Part shown: positions 24,326 to 36,672 of the stretch, piece after piece
Layout of the letters: every line of letters begins with the position of its first letter
How positions within the stretch are numbered: the first letter of the stretch is position 1
Assembly: GCA_023265025.1 (NCBI GenBank)
Contig: JAHFUP010000002.1
Coordinates: forward strand, 1 to 64,000
Length of the DNA: 64,000 nt
DNA from: Acidimicrobiia bacterium
GTDB taxonomy: Bacteria > Actinomycetota > Acidimicrobiia > Acidimicrobiales > AC-14
Reading direction: 5' to 3'
Made by a program: the position numbers and the translations under genes
The notes under the pieces: model-generated
The model's database searches: none
What the model was told of the DNA's origin: nothing
Seen by the model: the letters and a program-made list of their open reading frames with translations, nothing else

Positions 24326-24483
24326 GACTCCTCCCGAAGAGCGAACGCGAGCTTGTCTCGGACGACCATCAGGAGGGGCACTCGCGGCGACACCTCGCCT
24401 CTCGACTCGGCATCGTTCAGGTGCGCCAGCGTCATCGCGAGCGACTCGAGGGCTTCGATCCTCTCCAGTTCGACCCGAACCAT
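24322..24483 (-). CDS. 53-residue small protein, coupled to the HTH gene
   Basis: This frame starts at an ATG at 24483 and ends in TGA overlapping the HTH gene's ATG. It encodes MVRVELERIEALESLAMTLA and continues with HLNDAESRGEVSPRVPLLMV, an amphipathic helical protein that could form a coiled coil with a partner. A TACATT box 7 bases before the ATG supports a leaderless promoter. The pairing of a tiny helical protein with a small HTH protein resembles a two-component regulatory or toxin-antitoxin-like unit, but no function can be named. Confidence 0.55.
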   Translation of the reverse strand: MVRVELERIEALESLAMTLAHLNDAESRGEVSPRVPLLMVVRDKLAFALREES

Positions 24484-24490
24484 CGGTCCA

Positions 24491-24496
24491 AATGTA
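24491..24496 (-). promoter_or_regulatory. Leaderless -10 box of the 53-residue gene
   Basis: TACATT on the minus strand ends 7 bases before the ATG at 24483. No Shine-Dalgarno sequence lies between. The spacing matches other leaderless starts in the window. Confidence 0.4.
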
Positions 24497-24652
24497 GCCG
24501 ATCTCGGTGCTTCTTGGACCAGAGCGTGAGTCGCCGCCCAGAGGAGCTCGGAGGACGGCGCCCGGGGGGAGCGCCGCCCGGCCTACCCGGCGTTGCGGGC
24601 GAGGCGGACCTGAGCGACAACCCGATGTTTGGCGGCGTCCGACCTGATCGCC

Positions 24653-25039
24653 TCAGGCCCGATGGACCGTCACATCGACCGCGTACGCGGCGAGGGATCG
24701 AAGGTCGGCGAGGTCGCCGCTCAGCACGTCGCCGCCGGGCTCCGCCAGCGCGATCACGAGGGCATCCACGGCAGACCCCTGGCGCGCCTTGGCCCGGAGC
24801 GATGCCGCCCTTCTGGCGAGTCGTTCGGGAACACCCTCGACGACATCGCACGTCTTGAGGAAGCGGTTCACGTTGGCATCGGTGCGCGGTCTGCCCGTCA
24901 GGGACGCAACGAGGACCATCGATGGCACGACCGGCGGCCAGAGACCCTCATTTCTGAACGCCCGGATGACTGCGAGAGCGTCCGCGTTCCGTCGAGCGAG
25001 CTTGCTCACCCGTCCCGAATCCAGAACCAGCGAGCTCAA
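24653..25039 (-). CDS. vapC: VapC-family PIN toxin
   Basis: This 128-residue protein is a PIN-domain RNase. The first acidic residue is in SSLVLDSGRVSKLA, the middle ones in SAVDALVIALAEPGG and the last in LSGDLADLRSLA. PIN toxins cleave RNA in a Mg-dependent reaction and are held inactive by the antitoxin. The start is TTG at 25039, overlapping the antitoxin stop (TTGA). The third Asp region reads SGD where most VapC have TSD, a mild variation. Confidence 0.82.
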   Translation of the reverse strand: MSSLVLDSGRVSKLARRNADALAVIRAFRNEGLWPPVVPSMVLVASLTGRPRTDANVNRFLKTCDVVEGVPERLARRAASLRAKARQGSAVDALVIALAEPGGDVLSGDLADLRSLAAYAVDVTVHRA

Positions 25040-25287
25040 ACCGCCTTCCTGCGCCGGCTGCGCCCTCCGATCTCGGCGGCCAGGCGGTTGGCGCGAGCGG
25101 CCGCCTGGGGCGACGGCTCGCCGACCTCGTCGAGGAGCTCCTCGACGTACCGGTCCGTCTCAGCGAGTAGCTCCTGGCGATGAAGCTCCGCCCGCACGGC
25201 ATCCTGAAGGAGCTCCGAGGCAGGAAGGTGCTGCTCCTTCACCACCTTGTAGAGCTCCTCCGGGAGGTACACCTGCATCCTCGGCAT
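25036..25287 (-). CDS. vapB: VapB-like antitoxin, ribbon-helix-helix type
   Basis: The 83-residue protein begins MPRMQVYLPEELYKVVKEQH, the typical strand and first helix of a ribbon-helix-helix repressor, followed by LPASELLQDAVRAELHRQE (second helix). The C-terminal part (YVEELLDEVGEPSPQAAARA) would wrap around the toxin. I chose the ATG at 25287 because a TATACT box ends 6 bases before it; the frame extends further upstream without family similarity. It overlaps vapC by 4 bases. Confidence 0.78.
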   Translation of the reverse strand: MPRMQVYLPEELYKVVKEQHLPASELLQDAVRAELHRQELLAETDRYVEELLDEVGEPSPQAAARANRLAAEIGGRSRRRKAV

Positions 25288-25293
25288 ACGCCT

Positions 25294-25299
25294 AGTATA
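25294..25299 (-). promoter_or_regulatory. Leaderless promoter of vapBC
   Basis: Minus strand TATACT, a near-perfect -10 hexamer, lies 6 bases before the vapB ATG. The surrounding GTATGTATACTAGGCGTA is partly self-complementary (GTATAC core) and could also be the antitoxin operator. Confidence 0.55.
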
Positions 25300-25434
25300 C
25301 ATACGCTCCGAGGGAGCGGGACGCCCCGCAACGACGTCGTGCGCGGCCACGTCTACCGAGTGTCCCCGAACCGGTCGGGCGGGGCCGACCACCACGAGTA
25401 GCCCGTTCGTGCCGGTCTGGGTGAGGCCGAACCG

Positions 25435-26043
25435 TTACGGGTTGATCTCGGCAAGAGGCCGGCCGACCAGCGCCGCCGGCACCTCGTCGACGCTGCACGT
25501 CAGGCGGATCCGGCCGGGCAGGATCACGACGTCGGCCACGCAGGGGACGAGCGGCAGCTTGGGGATGCGTAGCGCCGGCACCGACAGGCCGGTCACCGAG
25601 AGTCGCAGGGTGTTGTCCGTCACCGAGGCGGCGGCGGTCACCGTCTGACCGGCCACCTGCACCTGCGCTTTGCCGGTCAGAAGGGTGACGTCCAGGCCCA
25701 GGCGTTCCGAGAGCTGCTCCTGGGTGACCTCGGCGGTGGCCGTCCCCCGCGTCAGCGTGGACAGCACCACCTTGCGGCCCGACAGCAGGCGGTCCCGGTC
25801 GAACGTCACCCGCCGCAGGTCGACGCCGACCTTGGCGAAGGTCAGGCCCTCGACGGTGACGTCGGCCGCGGCCACCCGGATGCGGGACACCTCGCCCGAC
25901 GTCAGCAGCCGGCCGAGGAACGGGAAGGAGTCGATCTCCGCCGTCGTGGGGCCGGCGATCGTGGCGCCGGCCGGCAGTGCGGCCGCCACCCGGCCGCGGA
26001 TCTGGCCTTCGGCCGCCGACCGCACCGCCAGGTCGGCCGCCAC
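25435..26043 (-). CDS. DUF2993 (LmeA-like) lipid-binding protein
   Basis: The 202-residue protein belongs to DUF2993 (PF11209), the family of LmeA, a periplasmic lipid-binding protein of mycobacterial envelope synthesis. It contains EGQIRGRVAAALPAGATI, DSFPFLGRLLTSGEVSRIRV, VTFDRDRLLSGRKVVLSTLT and a C-terminal VPCVADVVILPGRIRLTCS. The listed start is GTG. In frame upstream, from a CTG at 26085, the sequence LRKLLLLAVVLGLLV encodes what looks like the missing signal/anchor helix, immediately after a TAA. Either translation begins at CTG or the 5' end is damaged. A periplasmic or outer-face role is expected from the family. Confidence 0.75.
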   Translation of the reverse strand: MAADLAVRSAAEGQIRGRVAAALPAGATIAGPTTAEIDSFPFLGRLLTSGEVSRIRVAAADVTVEGLTFAKVGVDLRRVTFDRDRLLSGRKVVLSTLTRGTATAEVTQEQLSERLGLDVTLLTGKAQVQVAGQTVTAAASVTDNTLRLSVTGLSVPALRIPKLPLVPCVADVVILPGRIRLTCSVDEVPAALVGRPLAEINP

Positions 26044-26092
26044 CAGGAGGCCGAGGACGACGGCGAGGAGCAGCAGCTTGCGCAGTTAGAAA

Positions 26093-26341
26093 TCAGCTCT
26101 CGACAACGTCACCCAGGCGGTCGACCTGGACGCCGGCGTCGGCCAGCCACGCCAGCGCCTTTTCGACCGACGTCGGCTCGCCGGCCAGCTCGCAGACGAT
26201 CCAGCCCACCTCGTCTTCGATGTTGGCCCGCCGTATGTTGGGGAGCACGTCGAACTCGCGCACGAGGCGACCCATGAGCGGCTGCTTGATGAGGTGCTCG
26301 GGGAAGGTGAGCTTGACCCGGAGGTTCGTCACGGAGGTCAA
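26093..26341 (-). CDS. NIL domain protein
   Basis: The 82-residue protein is a stand-alone NIL domain (PF09383), a ferredoxin-like ligand-binding fold otherwise found at the C-terminus of methionine ABC transporter ATPases. The match runs from VTNLRVKLTFPEHLIKQPLM through VLPNIRRANIEDEVGWIVCE to a C-terminal AGVQVDRLGD. In some actinobacteria it accompanies sulfur-related genes; nothing here confirms that. The start is TTG at 26341, with GTG at 26332 as alternative. It ends shortly before the DUF2993 gene. Confidence 0.78.
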   Translation of the reverse strand: MTSVTNLRVKLTFPEHLIKQPLMGRLVREFDVLPNIRRANIEDEVGWIVCELAGEPTSVEKALAWLADAGVQVDRLGDVVES

Positions 26342-26404
26342 GCCTTACCGCCAACCGGGCCGCCGTCCAGCCCCGTAGACAGGAATAAGCTGTCCCTGTG
26401 CTGA

Positions 26405-26436
26405 CTTGATGCTAACGCACTCAACTTTGCTACGCT
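26405..26436 (+). promoter_or_regulatory. dnaK promoter with HAIR-like operator
   Basis: CTTGATG (26405-26411), seven bases, then ACTCAAC (26419-26425) matches the HspR-associated inverted repeat CTTGAGT-N7-ACTCAAG at 11 of 14 arm positions. It covers a TTGATG -35 box (26407-26412) paired with TACGCT (26431-26436) at 18-base spacing. HspR bound here would block RNA polymerase. A second weak repeat, ACAGG...CCTGT, lies just upstream. Confidence 0.7.
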
Positions 26437-26511
26437 AACCTGCAGCGAGAACCTCAGCATTCGTCTCGACCATCACTGGTTTTCATCGACATTGTCCGGG
26501 AGGAAGATCCC

Positions 26512-28332
<1,821 letters not shown>

Positions 28333-28337
28333 GCCTT

Positions 28338-28916
28338 ATGTCGGATCAGACCGGGGCAACACGGGCGGAGGAGACGCAGCAGCCCGAAGCGGCTGCGTCC
28401 CCCGAGCCGGCGTCGCCGGCCACCGAAGACGCCGCGCCCGAGGACCGGGAAGCGGAGTTCGACGAGGAGGATCTGGAGCTCTCGGAGATGGAGGCCCGCC
28501 TCCTCGACGATATGGACCGGCTGCAGTCCGAGCGCAACGACTACCTCGACCAGTTGCTCCGCACGCGGGCCGACTTCGACAACTACCGCAAGCGCATCCT
28601 CAAGCAGCAGTCGGAGCACCAGCAACGGGCGGCCGAAGCCCTGGTCGAGAAGCTCCTCGAGCCCCTCGACACCTTCGAGCTGGCCCTGGCCCACGGCCAG
28701 GGCTTCGAGCAGGCACGCGACAAGCTGGTCGGCATCCTCACCAAGGAAGGACTGGAGCGCATCGATCCCGTCGGTGAGGCCTTCGACCCCAACGAGGCCG
28801 ACGCCGTGGCCCACGAGGCCGGCGACGGTGGCCCCGTCGTGTCCGAGGTGCTGCGGCCCGGGTACCGCTGGAAGGGGCGGGTCCTCCGGCCCGCCATGGT
28901 GAAGGTCAAGGGATAG
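28338..28916 (+). CDS. grpE: Nucleotide exchange factor GrpE
   Basis: The 192-residue protein releases ADP from DnaK. After a 60-residue acidic N-terminus comes the long dimer helix (ERNDYLDQLLRTRADFDNYR) with the core motif RADFDNYRKR, and the C-terminal beta domain with AFDPNEADAVAHE and VSEVLRPGYRWKGRVLRPAM, close to the family signature. It starts 5 bases after dnaK, so they share a transcript. Confidence 0.96.
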   Translation: MSDQTGATRAEETQQPEAAASPEPASPATEDAAPEDREAEFDEEDLELSEMEARLLDDMDRLQSERNDYLDQLLRTRADFDNYRKRILKQQSEHQQRAAEALVEKLLEPLDTFELALAHGQGFEQARDKLVGILTKEGLERIDPVGEAFDPNEADAVAHEAGDGGPVVSEVLRPGYRWKGRVLRPAMVKVKG

Positions 28917-29085
28917 GGATGGCAGCCGTCGGCACCCGTCGATTCGGTTTGTGCTGGCGGCCGCAGGCGGCGCCGCAGGCGCCCTCCCCCGGCTGCCGGC
29001 ACCTGGAGAGGAACGGCGGAGGGCGAGCCGGCTTTGCCGGCCGCCCGCAGCGCCACTCCCTCGTCCGAGCGCAGCGAGGACGAAA
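28917..29085. repeat. grpE-dnaJ spacer with REP-like hairpins
   Basis: This spacer is non-coding. It contains GCCGGCTTTGCCGGC (6-bp stem, TTT loop), and TCGTCCGAGCGCAGCGAGGACGA, a palindromic pair around GAGCGCAGC, directly before the dnaJ ribosome-binding site. The elements resemble those at 21145-21398 and 47441-47591 and could tune dnaJ expression within the operon. Confidence 0.4.
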
Positions 29086-30228
29086 TTGACCCCTCAGCGG
29101 GAGTGGTTCGAGAAGGACTACTACAAGGTGCTCGGGGTGCCCCAGTCGGCGACCGAGACCGAAATCCGCCGCGCCTACCGGAAGCTGGCCAAGGAGAACC
29201 ACCCTGACGCCAACCCCGGTAAGGAGGAGCGCTTCAAGGAGATCTCCGCCGCCTACGACGTCCTCTCCGAGCCCGGGAAGCGCAAGGAGTACGACGAGGT
29301 CCGCCGGCTCGGGCCGATGGCCGGCGCCGGCGGCGCTGGGTTTCCTGGCGGCGCCGGCTTCCCCGGTGGCGCCGGCGGCACGACCTTCCGCACCGAGAAC
29401 CTCGGCGACCTCTTCGGCGACATCCTCGGCCGCTTCGGAGGAGGGGCGGCGGCCGGCCAGCGCGGTCGCCCGGGCGCGACCACGGGACAGCGCGGCGAGG
29501 ACCTGGAGGCCGAGCTCCACCTGTCGTTCCTGGACGCCCTCAACGGCGTCACCACGTCGGTCAACGTCACCAGCGAGGCGGCCTGCGGCACGTGCCACGG
29601 CAGCGGCGCGGCGCCGGGAACCACGCCGGTGGTCTGCTCGCGCTGTGGCGGCCGGGGGGTCACCTCCGAGAACCAGGGCCTCTTCTCCTTCAGCCGGGCC
29701 TGCCCGCAGTGCGCCGGCCGCGGCATGGTGGTGGAGACGCCCTGCCCGACGTGCCGCGGCACCGGCGTCGAGAACCGGCCCCGCCAGGTCAAGGTCCGCA
29801 TCCCCGCCGGCGTCGACGACGGCCAGCGCATCCGGGTCAAGGGCCGGGGGGCGCCCGGTCGAAGCGGCGCACCCGCCGGCGACCTCTGGGTCACTGTGCG
29901 CGTCGCACCGCATGAGATGTTCGGCCGCAGCGGACGCAACCTCACCCTCGCAGTGCCGATCACCTTCTCCGAGGCCGCCCTGGGCGCCGAGGTGACCGTG
30001 CCCACCCTCGACGGCAGCGTCGTGCTGCGGGTTCCCCCCGGCACGCGGTCCGGACGGAAGTTCCGGGTCAAAGGCCGGGGCGTGGTCGACGACAAGGCCG
30101 GCGCCGGCGACCTGCTCGTCACCGTCGAGGTGGCGGTGCCGACCAAGCTCTCGCCGGCCCAGCGGGAGGCCATCGAGGCGCTGGCCACTGCGTCCACCGA
30201 GTCGCCCCGCACGCATCTGGGAGTGTGA
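29086..30228 (+). CDS. dnaJ: Chaperone protein DnaJ (Hsp40)
   Basis: The 380-residue co-chaperone delivers clients to DnaK and stimulates its ATPase. The J-domain has HPD at residues 39-41 (KENHPDANPGKEERFKEISA); a Gly/Phe region with repeated FPGGAG follows; the zinc region has four CxxCxGxG units (CGTCHGSG, CSRCGGRG, CPQCAGRG, CPTCRGTG), then the substrate-binding domains (VRIPAGVDDGQRIRVKGRGA). The start is TTG at 29086, with GAGGA six to ten bases upstream; the frame is open to 28951 without J-domain similarity. hspR begins at its stop (TGATG). Confidence 0.96.
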   Translation: MTPQREWFEKDYYKVLGVPQSATETEIRRAYRKLAKENHPDANPGKEERFKEISAAYDVLSEPGKRKEYDEVRRLGPMAGAGGAGFPGGAGFPGGAGGTTFRTENLGDLFGDILGRFGGGAAAGQRGRPGATTGQRGEDLEAELHLSFLDALNGVTTSVNVTSEAACGTCHGSGAAPGTTPVVCSRCGGRGVTSENQGLFSFSRACPQCAGRGMVVETPCPTCRGTGVENRPRQVKVRIPAGVDDGQRIRVKGRGAPGRSGAPAGDLWVTVRVAPHEMFGRSGRNLTLAVPITFSEAALGAEVTVPTLDGSVVLRVPPGTRSGRKFRVKGRGVVDDKAGAGDLLVTVEVAVPTKLSPAQREAIEALATASTESPRTHLGV

Positions 30229-30611
30229 TGGCACCGAGCAGAGACTTCGACCGAGGCGTGTATGTCATCTCGGTGGCGGCCGAGCTGGCCGGCGTCCACC
30301 CACAGACGCTGCGCATCTACGAGCGCCGCGGCCTGCTCGACCCGGCCCGCACCGGCGGCGGCAGCCGGCGCTACAGCCAGCGCGACATCGACCGCCTGCG
30401 GCGCATCCACGAGCTGACCGAGGCGGGGCTCAACCTGGCCGGCGTGAAGGCGGTCATGGAGCTGGAGGACGAGGTGGCGCGGCTCCGCCGGCAGCTCGAC
30501 AACGTCATCGCCGAGGCCCGTGAAGCGGTCGAGCGCACCCACCGCCAGTACCGCCGGGAGCTCGTCCCGGTGAAGCAGACGCCGGCCCCCTACACCAAGC
30601 CGCGGCGGTAG
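30228..30611 (+). CDS. hspR: Heat-shock repressor HspR (MerR family)
   Basis: The 127-residue protein binds HAIR sites and represses chaperone operons, in other actinobacteria with DnaK as co-repressor. The MerR-type winged helix reads YVISVAAELAGVHPQTLRIY, then ERRGLLDPARTGGGSRRYS; a C-terminal coiled coil follows (EDEVARLRRQLDNVIAEARE). The ATG overlaps the dnaJ stop by one base, so it is made with the chaperones and closes a feedback loop. HAIR-like sites are visible before dnaK and clpB. Confidence 0.95.
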   Translation: MAPSRDFDRGVYVISVAAELAGVHPQTLRIYERRGLLDPARTGGGSRRYSQRDIDRLRRIHELTEAGLNLAGVKAVMELEDEVARLRRQLDNVIAEAREAVERTHRQYRRELVPVKQTPAPYTKPRR

Positions 30612-30674
30612 CCCAATCATCGGGTGGCGGGCCGGGTTCGCCTCCGCCCCCTCCAGACGCGAAAGGATCATGGG

Positions 30675-33600
30675 ATGCGCCGACTGAGCTTTCTGGCGGC
30701 TGTCCTCGCCATCGCCGTCGCCGGCCCCTCCCCATCGCACCGCCCGAGCCGGGCACCGGCGCGTCCCGCGCCGGCCGCCTACGACGTTCTGGCCGCCCTC
30801 CCGGTGGCCTTCGAGCCGGCGGGTGACGCCGGCTTCGTGTCCCGCGGCCCGGGCTTCTCGGTCGCCCTCTCGCCCGCCGAGGCGGTCGTCGCCCTCCGCG
30901 ACGCCACCTTCCGGCTGCGGCCCGCCGGCCCGACGGTCAACCAGTCGCCGGCGCTCGTCCCCGGCGAGCCCCTCACCGGCACCGTGACCCGCCTGACGGG
31001 TGACGACCCGGCGGGCTGGACGGCCGGCGTCTCCACGTTCGGCCGCGTCGAGGTTCGCCAGGTGTGGCCCGGTGTCGACATGGTGTGGCACGGCGACCAG
31101 CGGCGCCTCGAGCACGACATGATCGTGGCGCCCGGTGTCGATCCGTCGGTGGTGGCGGTCGACGTCGACGGGGCTCGCTCCCTCACCGTCGACCCGCAGG
31201 GCGACCTCGTCATCGACCTCGGCGCCACGACGGCCCGGCTGGCCCGCCCGGTGGTGTACCAGGACGTGGCCGGCGCCCGCCGGTCGGTGGCGGGGGAGTT
31301 CGCCCTGCTGGGGCCGTCCCGCATCGGGTTCCGCCTCGGTGCGTACGACGCCGAGCTGCCGCTCGTGATCGATCCCACCCTGGTGACGTCGACGTTCCTC
31401 GGCGGCATCGGCAGCGACAGCGGCTACGCCATCGCCGTCGACCCCGAGGGCAACACGTACGTCACAGGCGCCACCGAGTCCGCCGACTTCCCGACCAACG
31501 CTCCTCTCCAGCAGGCGCTGAACGGGATAGGCCCGACCAGCGACGTGTTCGTCAGCAAGCTGAGCCCCGACGGCACCCGCCTGGTCTGGTCGACCTACTT
31601 GGGCGGTCGTGGCCGCGACACCGGCTACGGCGTCGCGGTGGCGACGGACGGTTCCGTATACGTGACCGGTGTCACTGAGTCACCCGACTTCCCGGTGGCA
31701 CGCGCCGCTCAGTCCGGCTACGGCGGCGGGCCCAGCGACGCCTTCGTCGCCCGCATCGCGGCCAACGGCACGGGCATCGAGTGGTCGACGTTCATCGGCG
31801 GCGGCGGCATCGACCGCGGCCGGGGGCTGGCTGTTGACTCGACGGGCAACGCATATGTCACAGGCACCACGGGCTCGGCCGACTTCCGCTCCGTGAACCC
31901 CCAGCAGCCCGGCCCTTTCCGGGCCGACGACCTCGACGCGTTCCTCGTCAAGCTGCCGTCCGCCGGCTCGCCGTTCACCTTCGCCACCCGCCTCGGCGGC
32001 GGCAACGACGACCGGGGCCTGGCCGTCGCCCTCGACACCCAGAACAACCCCTACGTCACAGGTGACACGCTGTCGCCGGGCTTCCCGACCGTGAAGCCGA
32101 TCCAGGCGACGTCGGGCGGGAGCGCCGGCGGCGTGGCCGGCAGCTTCGCCGACGCCTTCGTGTCGAAGTACAACTCCAACGGCTCGGCGCTCATCTACTC
32201 GACCTTCCTGGGCGGCAGCGACGTCGACCAGGGCACCGCCATCGCGGTCGACACCCAGGGCGCGGCGTACGTCGTGGGCAACACCAACTCGCCGAACTTC
32301 CCGACCGCCGGCGCCCTGCAGGCCACCAAGGGCACCGACGCCGACGCCTTCGTGACCAAGATCGACCCCGCCGGCGGGGCGCTCGTCTACTCGACGTACC
32401 TCGGAGGGACCGGTGCGGACGGGGCCAACGCCGTCGCCGTCGACCGCACCGGCAGCGCCCACATTGTCGGGACGACCGGCTCCGCCAACCTGGCGACGGC
32501 CAAGCCGGTGCAGAGCGTCAAGAGCGGCGGTGACGACGCATTTCTCGTCCGGCTGGACTCCACCGGGCGCGGCCCGTTGTTCGCCTCCTTCCTCGGCGGC
32601 CGGGAGTCCGACGCCGGGATGGGCGTCGCCATCGACACCCAGGGGGGCGCCCACGTCCTGGGCCTGAGCGGGTCTGCGGACTTCCCGTCGATCAAGCCCG
32701 TCCAGGGGTCGCGGCCGGCGGCCGGCGGCGACGCCTTCGTCGCCAGCTACAACCTGATCGACGCGGCGGCGCCGGCGCCGGCGACGACCGCGGCCGCCGG
32801 CGCCGCGGCGCCGGGGTCGTCCTCCTCGTCGTCGGCCCACGACCGCCGGGTGCGGATCCTGTTCGGGCTCACCCTCGCCTTCCTCCTCGTCGCCGTGGCC
32901 CAGACGCTCTTCCTCCGCCGGCGCACCCCCGCCGTCGCGACCCGTACCCAAGCGCGGCCCGCACCGTCGGCGTCGCGGGCGGCCGGTGGCGGCGGTGCCG
33001 GTGGCGGCGGCACGAAGGCGGGCGCCAGCGCCAAGGCCCCGATGCCCCCCAGGTCCAGCCGCTCACCCAAGGCGCGGGGCGGCCCCAAGGGCGGCGGCCC
33101 GAGGGCAGGCGGACCGCAGAAGGGCGGGAACCGGAAGACGCCGGCCCGGCCGAAGGCCATGGCCGGCGAGCCGGCGCCGCTGCCGCCGCCGGCGCCGGCG
33201 GACGACGCCGGCGAGCTGACCGAGGCCGTCGGTGTGCTCGACGACGCGGGGCCGCCGACCGTCGCCGCGCCCCCTCCGCCGCCCCCGCGGGTGAAGCCCC
33301 AGGAGCCGGCGATCGCCCAGCTTTTGGAGGAGGACCTGTGGGCGCCGGAGCCGGCGCCGGCCGGCCCGGACGAGCCGGCACCGTCGACCGAGGAGGGCGC
33401 CGAGGCCGGTGCGGGCGACGAGCCGGCCTCCGCCGCGGCCGAGGCGGTCCCGCCACCCGCCCCGCCGGCGCCGGAGTGGGCGCCGTTCGACACCGGCTCC
33501 ACGCCGGCGGTCGGGGCCACGCCGGGTGCCGAGCCGGCCCACCCCATCCCGCCCGTGCCCGCCGAGGAGCTGTCGTTCTGGGACCTGTTCCCCGAGGACC

Positions 33601-34067
33601 TGCCGCCGGCCCGGCCCACCGCCTTCCCGGCCGAGGATCTCCTCGTCGACCCCCTGGCGTTGCCCGAGGGCCCGGACAGCGCAGCCGGCCGGCTGGCGGG
33701 CGAGCCCGCCGCCGACGAGCAGCCGGTGGCCGTTCCGGCGCCGCCGGCGCCGGAACGGCCGTCCTACACGCCGGAGACGGAGATCGTCATCGCCGAGCTA
33801 CTCGACGGCCCCCTGCCGACCGGCGTGCGCCAGCAGGCCGACGCCGTCTGGGCTCCTCCTGCGCCGGGCGACGACTTCCGCGTCGACGACCTCCTGATCG
33901 ACCGGCCGGCGCCCGACGCCGACGAGGAGGACGACGGCGAGGACGACGACCTGGCGGGGGCGACCCAGGGTCGGTCGCCGGAGGAGCAGGCCCGGGTGGC
34001 CGCCGATCGGGCCCGCCGCCGGCGCTCCCGCCGCGGGGGCCGGCGCCGCCCGCCCGGCGACGGCTGA
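30675..34067 (+). CDS. Seven-bladed SBBP propeller protein with TM helix and long cytoplasmic tail
   Basis: The 1130-residue protein has an N-terminal signal-like segment (RRLSFLAAVLAIAVAGPSPS), a beta domain (DUF7948-like, about 40-230), then seven SBBP repeats (about 232-690) of the form 'stfLGG...YaiAVD..GN.YVTG.T.S.dFP'; seven copies would close one propeller. One transmembrane helix follows (FGLTLAFLLVAVAQTLFLRR, near 735). The remaining 380 residues are basic Gly/Lys/Arg-rich, then acidic Pro/Ala-rich with repeated short D/E-L-[LW] motifs (EEDLWAPEPAP, AEDLLVDPLALPEG, VDDLLIDRPAPDADEE), and end ARRRRSRRGGRRRP. The propeller is probably outside and the disordered tail inside. AAAGGA precedes the ATG. 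Ligand unknown. Confidence 0.8.
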   Translation: MRRLSFLAAVLAIAVAGPSPSHRPSRAPARPAPAAYDVLAALPVAFEPAGDAGFVSRGPGFSVALSPAEAVVALRDATFRLRPAGPTVNQSPALVPGEPLTGTVTRLTGDDPAGWTAGVSTFGRVEVRQVWPGVDMVWHGDQRRLEHDMIVAPGVDPSVVAVDVDGARSLTVDPQGDLVIDLGATTARLARPVVYQDVAGARRSVAGEFALLGPSRIGFRLGAYDAELPLVIDPTLVTSTFLGGIGSDSGYAIAVDPEGNTYVTGATESADFPTNAPLQQALNGIGPTSDVFVSKLSPDGTRLVWSTYLGGRGRDTGYGVAVATDGSVYVTGVTESPDFPVARAAQSGYGGGPSDAFVARIAANGTGIEWSTFIGGGGIDRGRGLAVDSTGNAYVTGTTGSADFRSVNPQQPGPFRADDLDAFLVKLPSAGSPFTFATRLGGGNDDRGLAVALDTQNNPYVTGDTLSPGFPTVKPIQATSGGSAGGVAGSFADAFVSKYNSNGSALIYSTFLGGSDVDQGTAIAVDTQGAAYVVGNTNSPNFPTAGALQATKGTDADAFVTKIDPAGGALVYSTYLGGTGADGANAVAVDRTGSAHIVGTTGSANLATAKPVQSVKSGGDDAFLVRLDSTGRGPLFASFLGGRESDAGMGVAIDTQGGAHVLGLSGSADFPSIKPVQGSRPAAGGDAFVASYNLIDAAAPAPATTAAAGAAAPGSSSSSSAHDRRVRILFGLTLAFLLVAVAQTLFLRRRTPAVATRTQARPAPSASRAAGGGGAGGGGTKAGASAKAPMPPRSSRSPKARGGPKGGGPRAGGPQKGGNRKTPARPKAMAGEPAPLPPPAPADDAGELTEAVGVLDDAGPPTVAAPPPPPPRVKPQEPAIAQLLEEDLWAPEPAPAGPDEPAPSTEEGAEAGAGDEPASAAAEAVPPPAPPAPEWAPFDTGSTPAVGATPGAEPAHPIPPVPAEELSFWDLFPEDLPPARPTAFPAEDLLVDPLALPEGPDSAAGRLAGEPAADEQPVAVPAPPAPERPSYTPETEIVIAELLDGPLPTGVRQQADAVWAPPAPGDDFRVDDLLIDRPAPDADEEDDGEDDDLAGATQGRSPEEQARVAADRARRRRSRRGGRRRPPGDG

Positions 34068-34096
34068 AAATCGGGAATCGTCCGGGCCAGGCGAAG

Positions 34097-34117
34097 GTTG
34101 AGTATGATGCCATCAAC
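34097..34117 (+). promoter_or_regulatory. clpB promoter with HAIR-like operator
   Basis: GTTGAGT (34097-34103), seven bases, CATCAAC (34111-34117) resembles the HAIR consensus, with a stronger left arm (6 of 7). Between the arms lies TATGAT (34103-34108), a good -10 hexamer. HspR binding would cover the -10 box. The ATG of clpB is 27 bases downstream of the right arm, after GAGG. Confidence 0.6.
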
Positions 34118-34144
34118 TTTCCTGCTGTGAGGTAAGCCAAGACG

Positions 34145-36625
<2,481 letters not shown>

Positions 36626-36631
36626 CGAACT

Positions 36632-36671
36632 GGTGACACTTCGACACGCTCAGGCGTGGTGAAGTGTCACC
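36632..36671. terminator. 40-base hairpin between clpB and the DinG-type helicase
   Basis: GGTGACACTTC (36632-36642) pairs perfectly with GAAGTGTCACC (36661-36671), and CACGC/GCGTG pair inside around TCAG. There is no T-tract. It ends one base before the helicase ATG at 36673, so besides termination after clpB it could mask translation start of the next gene. Confidence 0.6.
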
Positions 36672-36672
36672 A

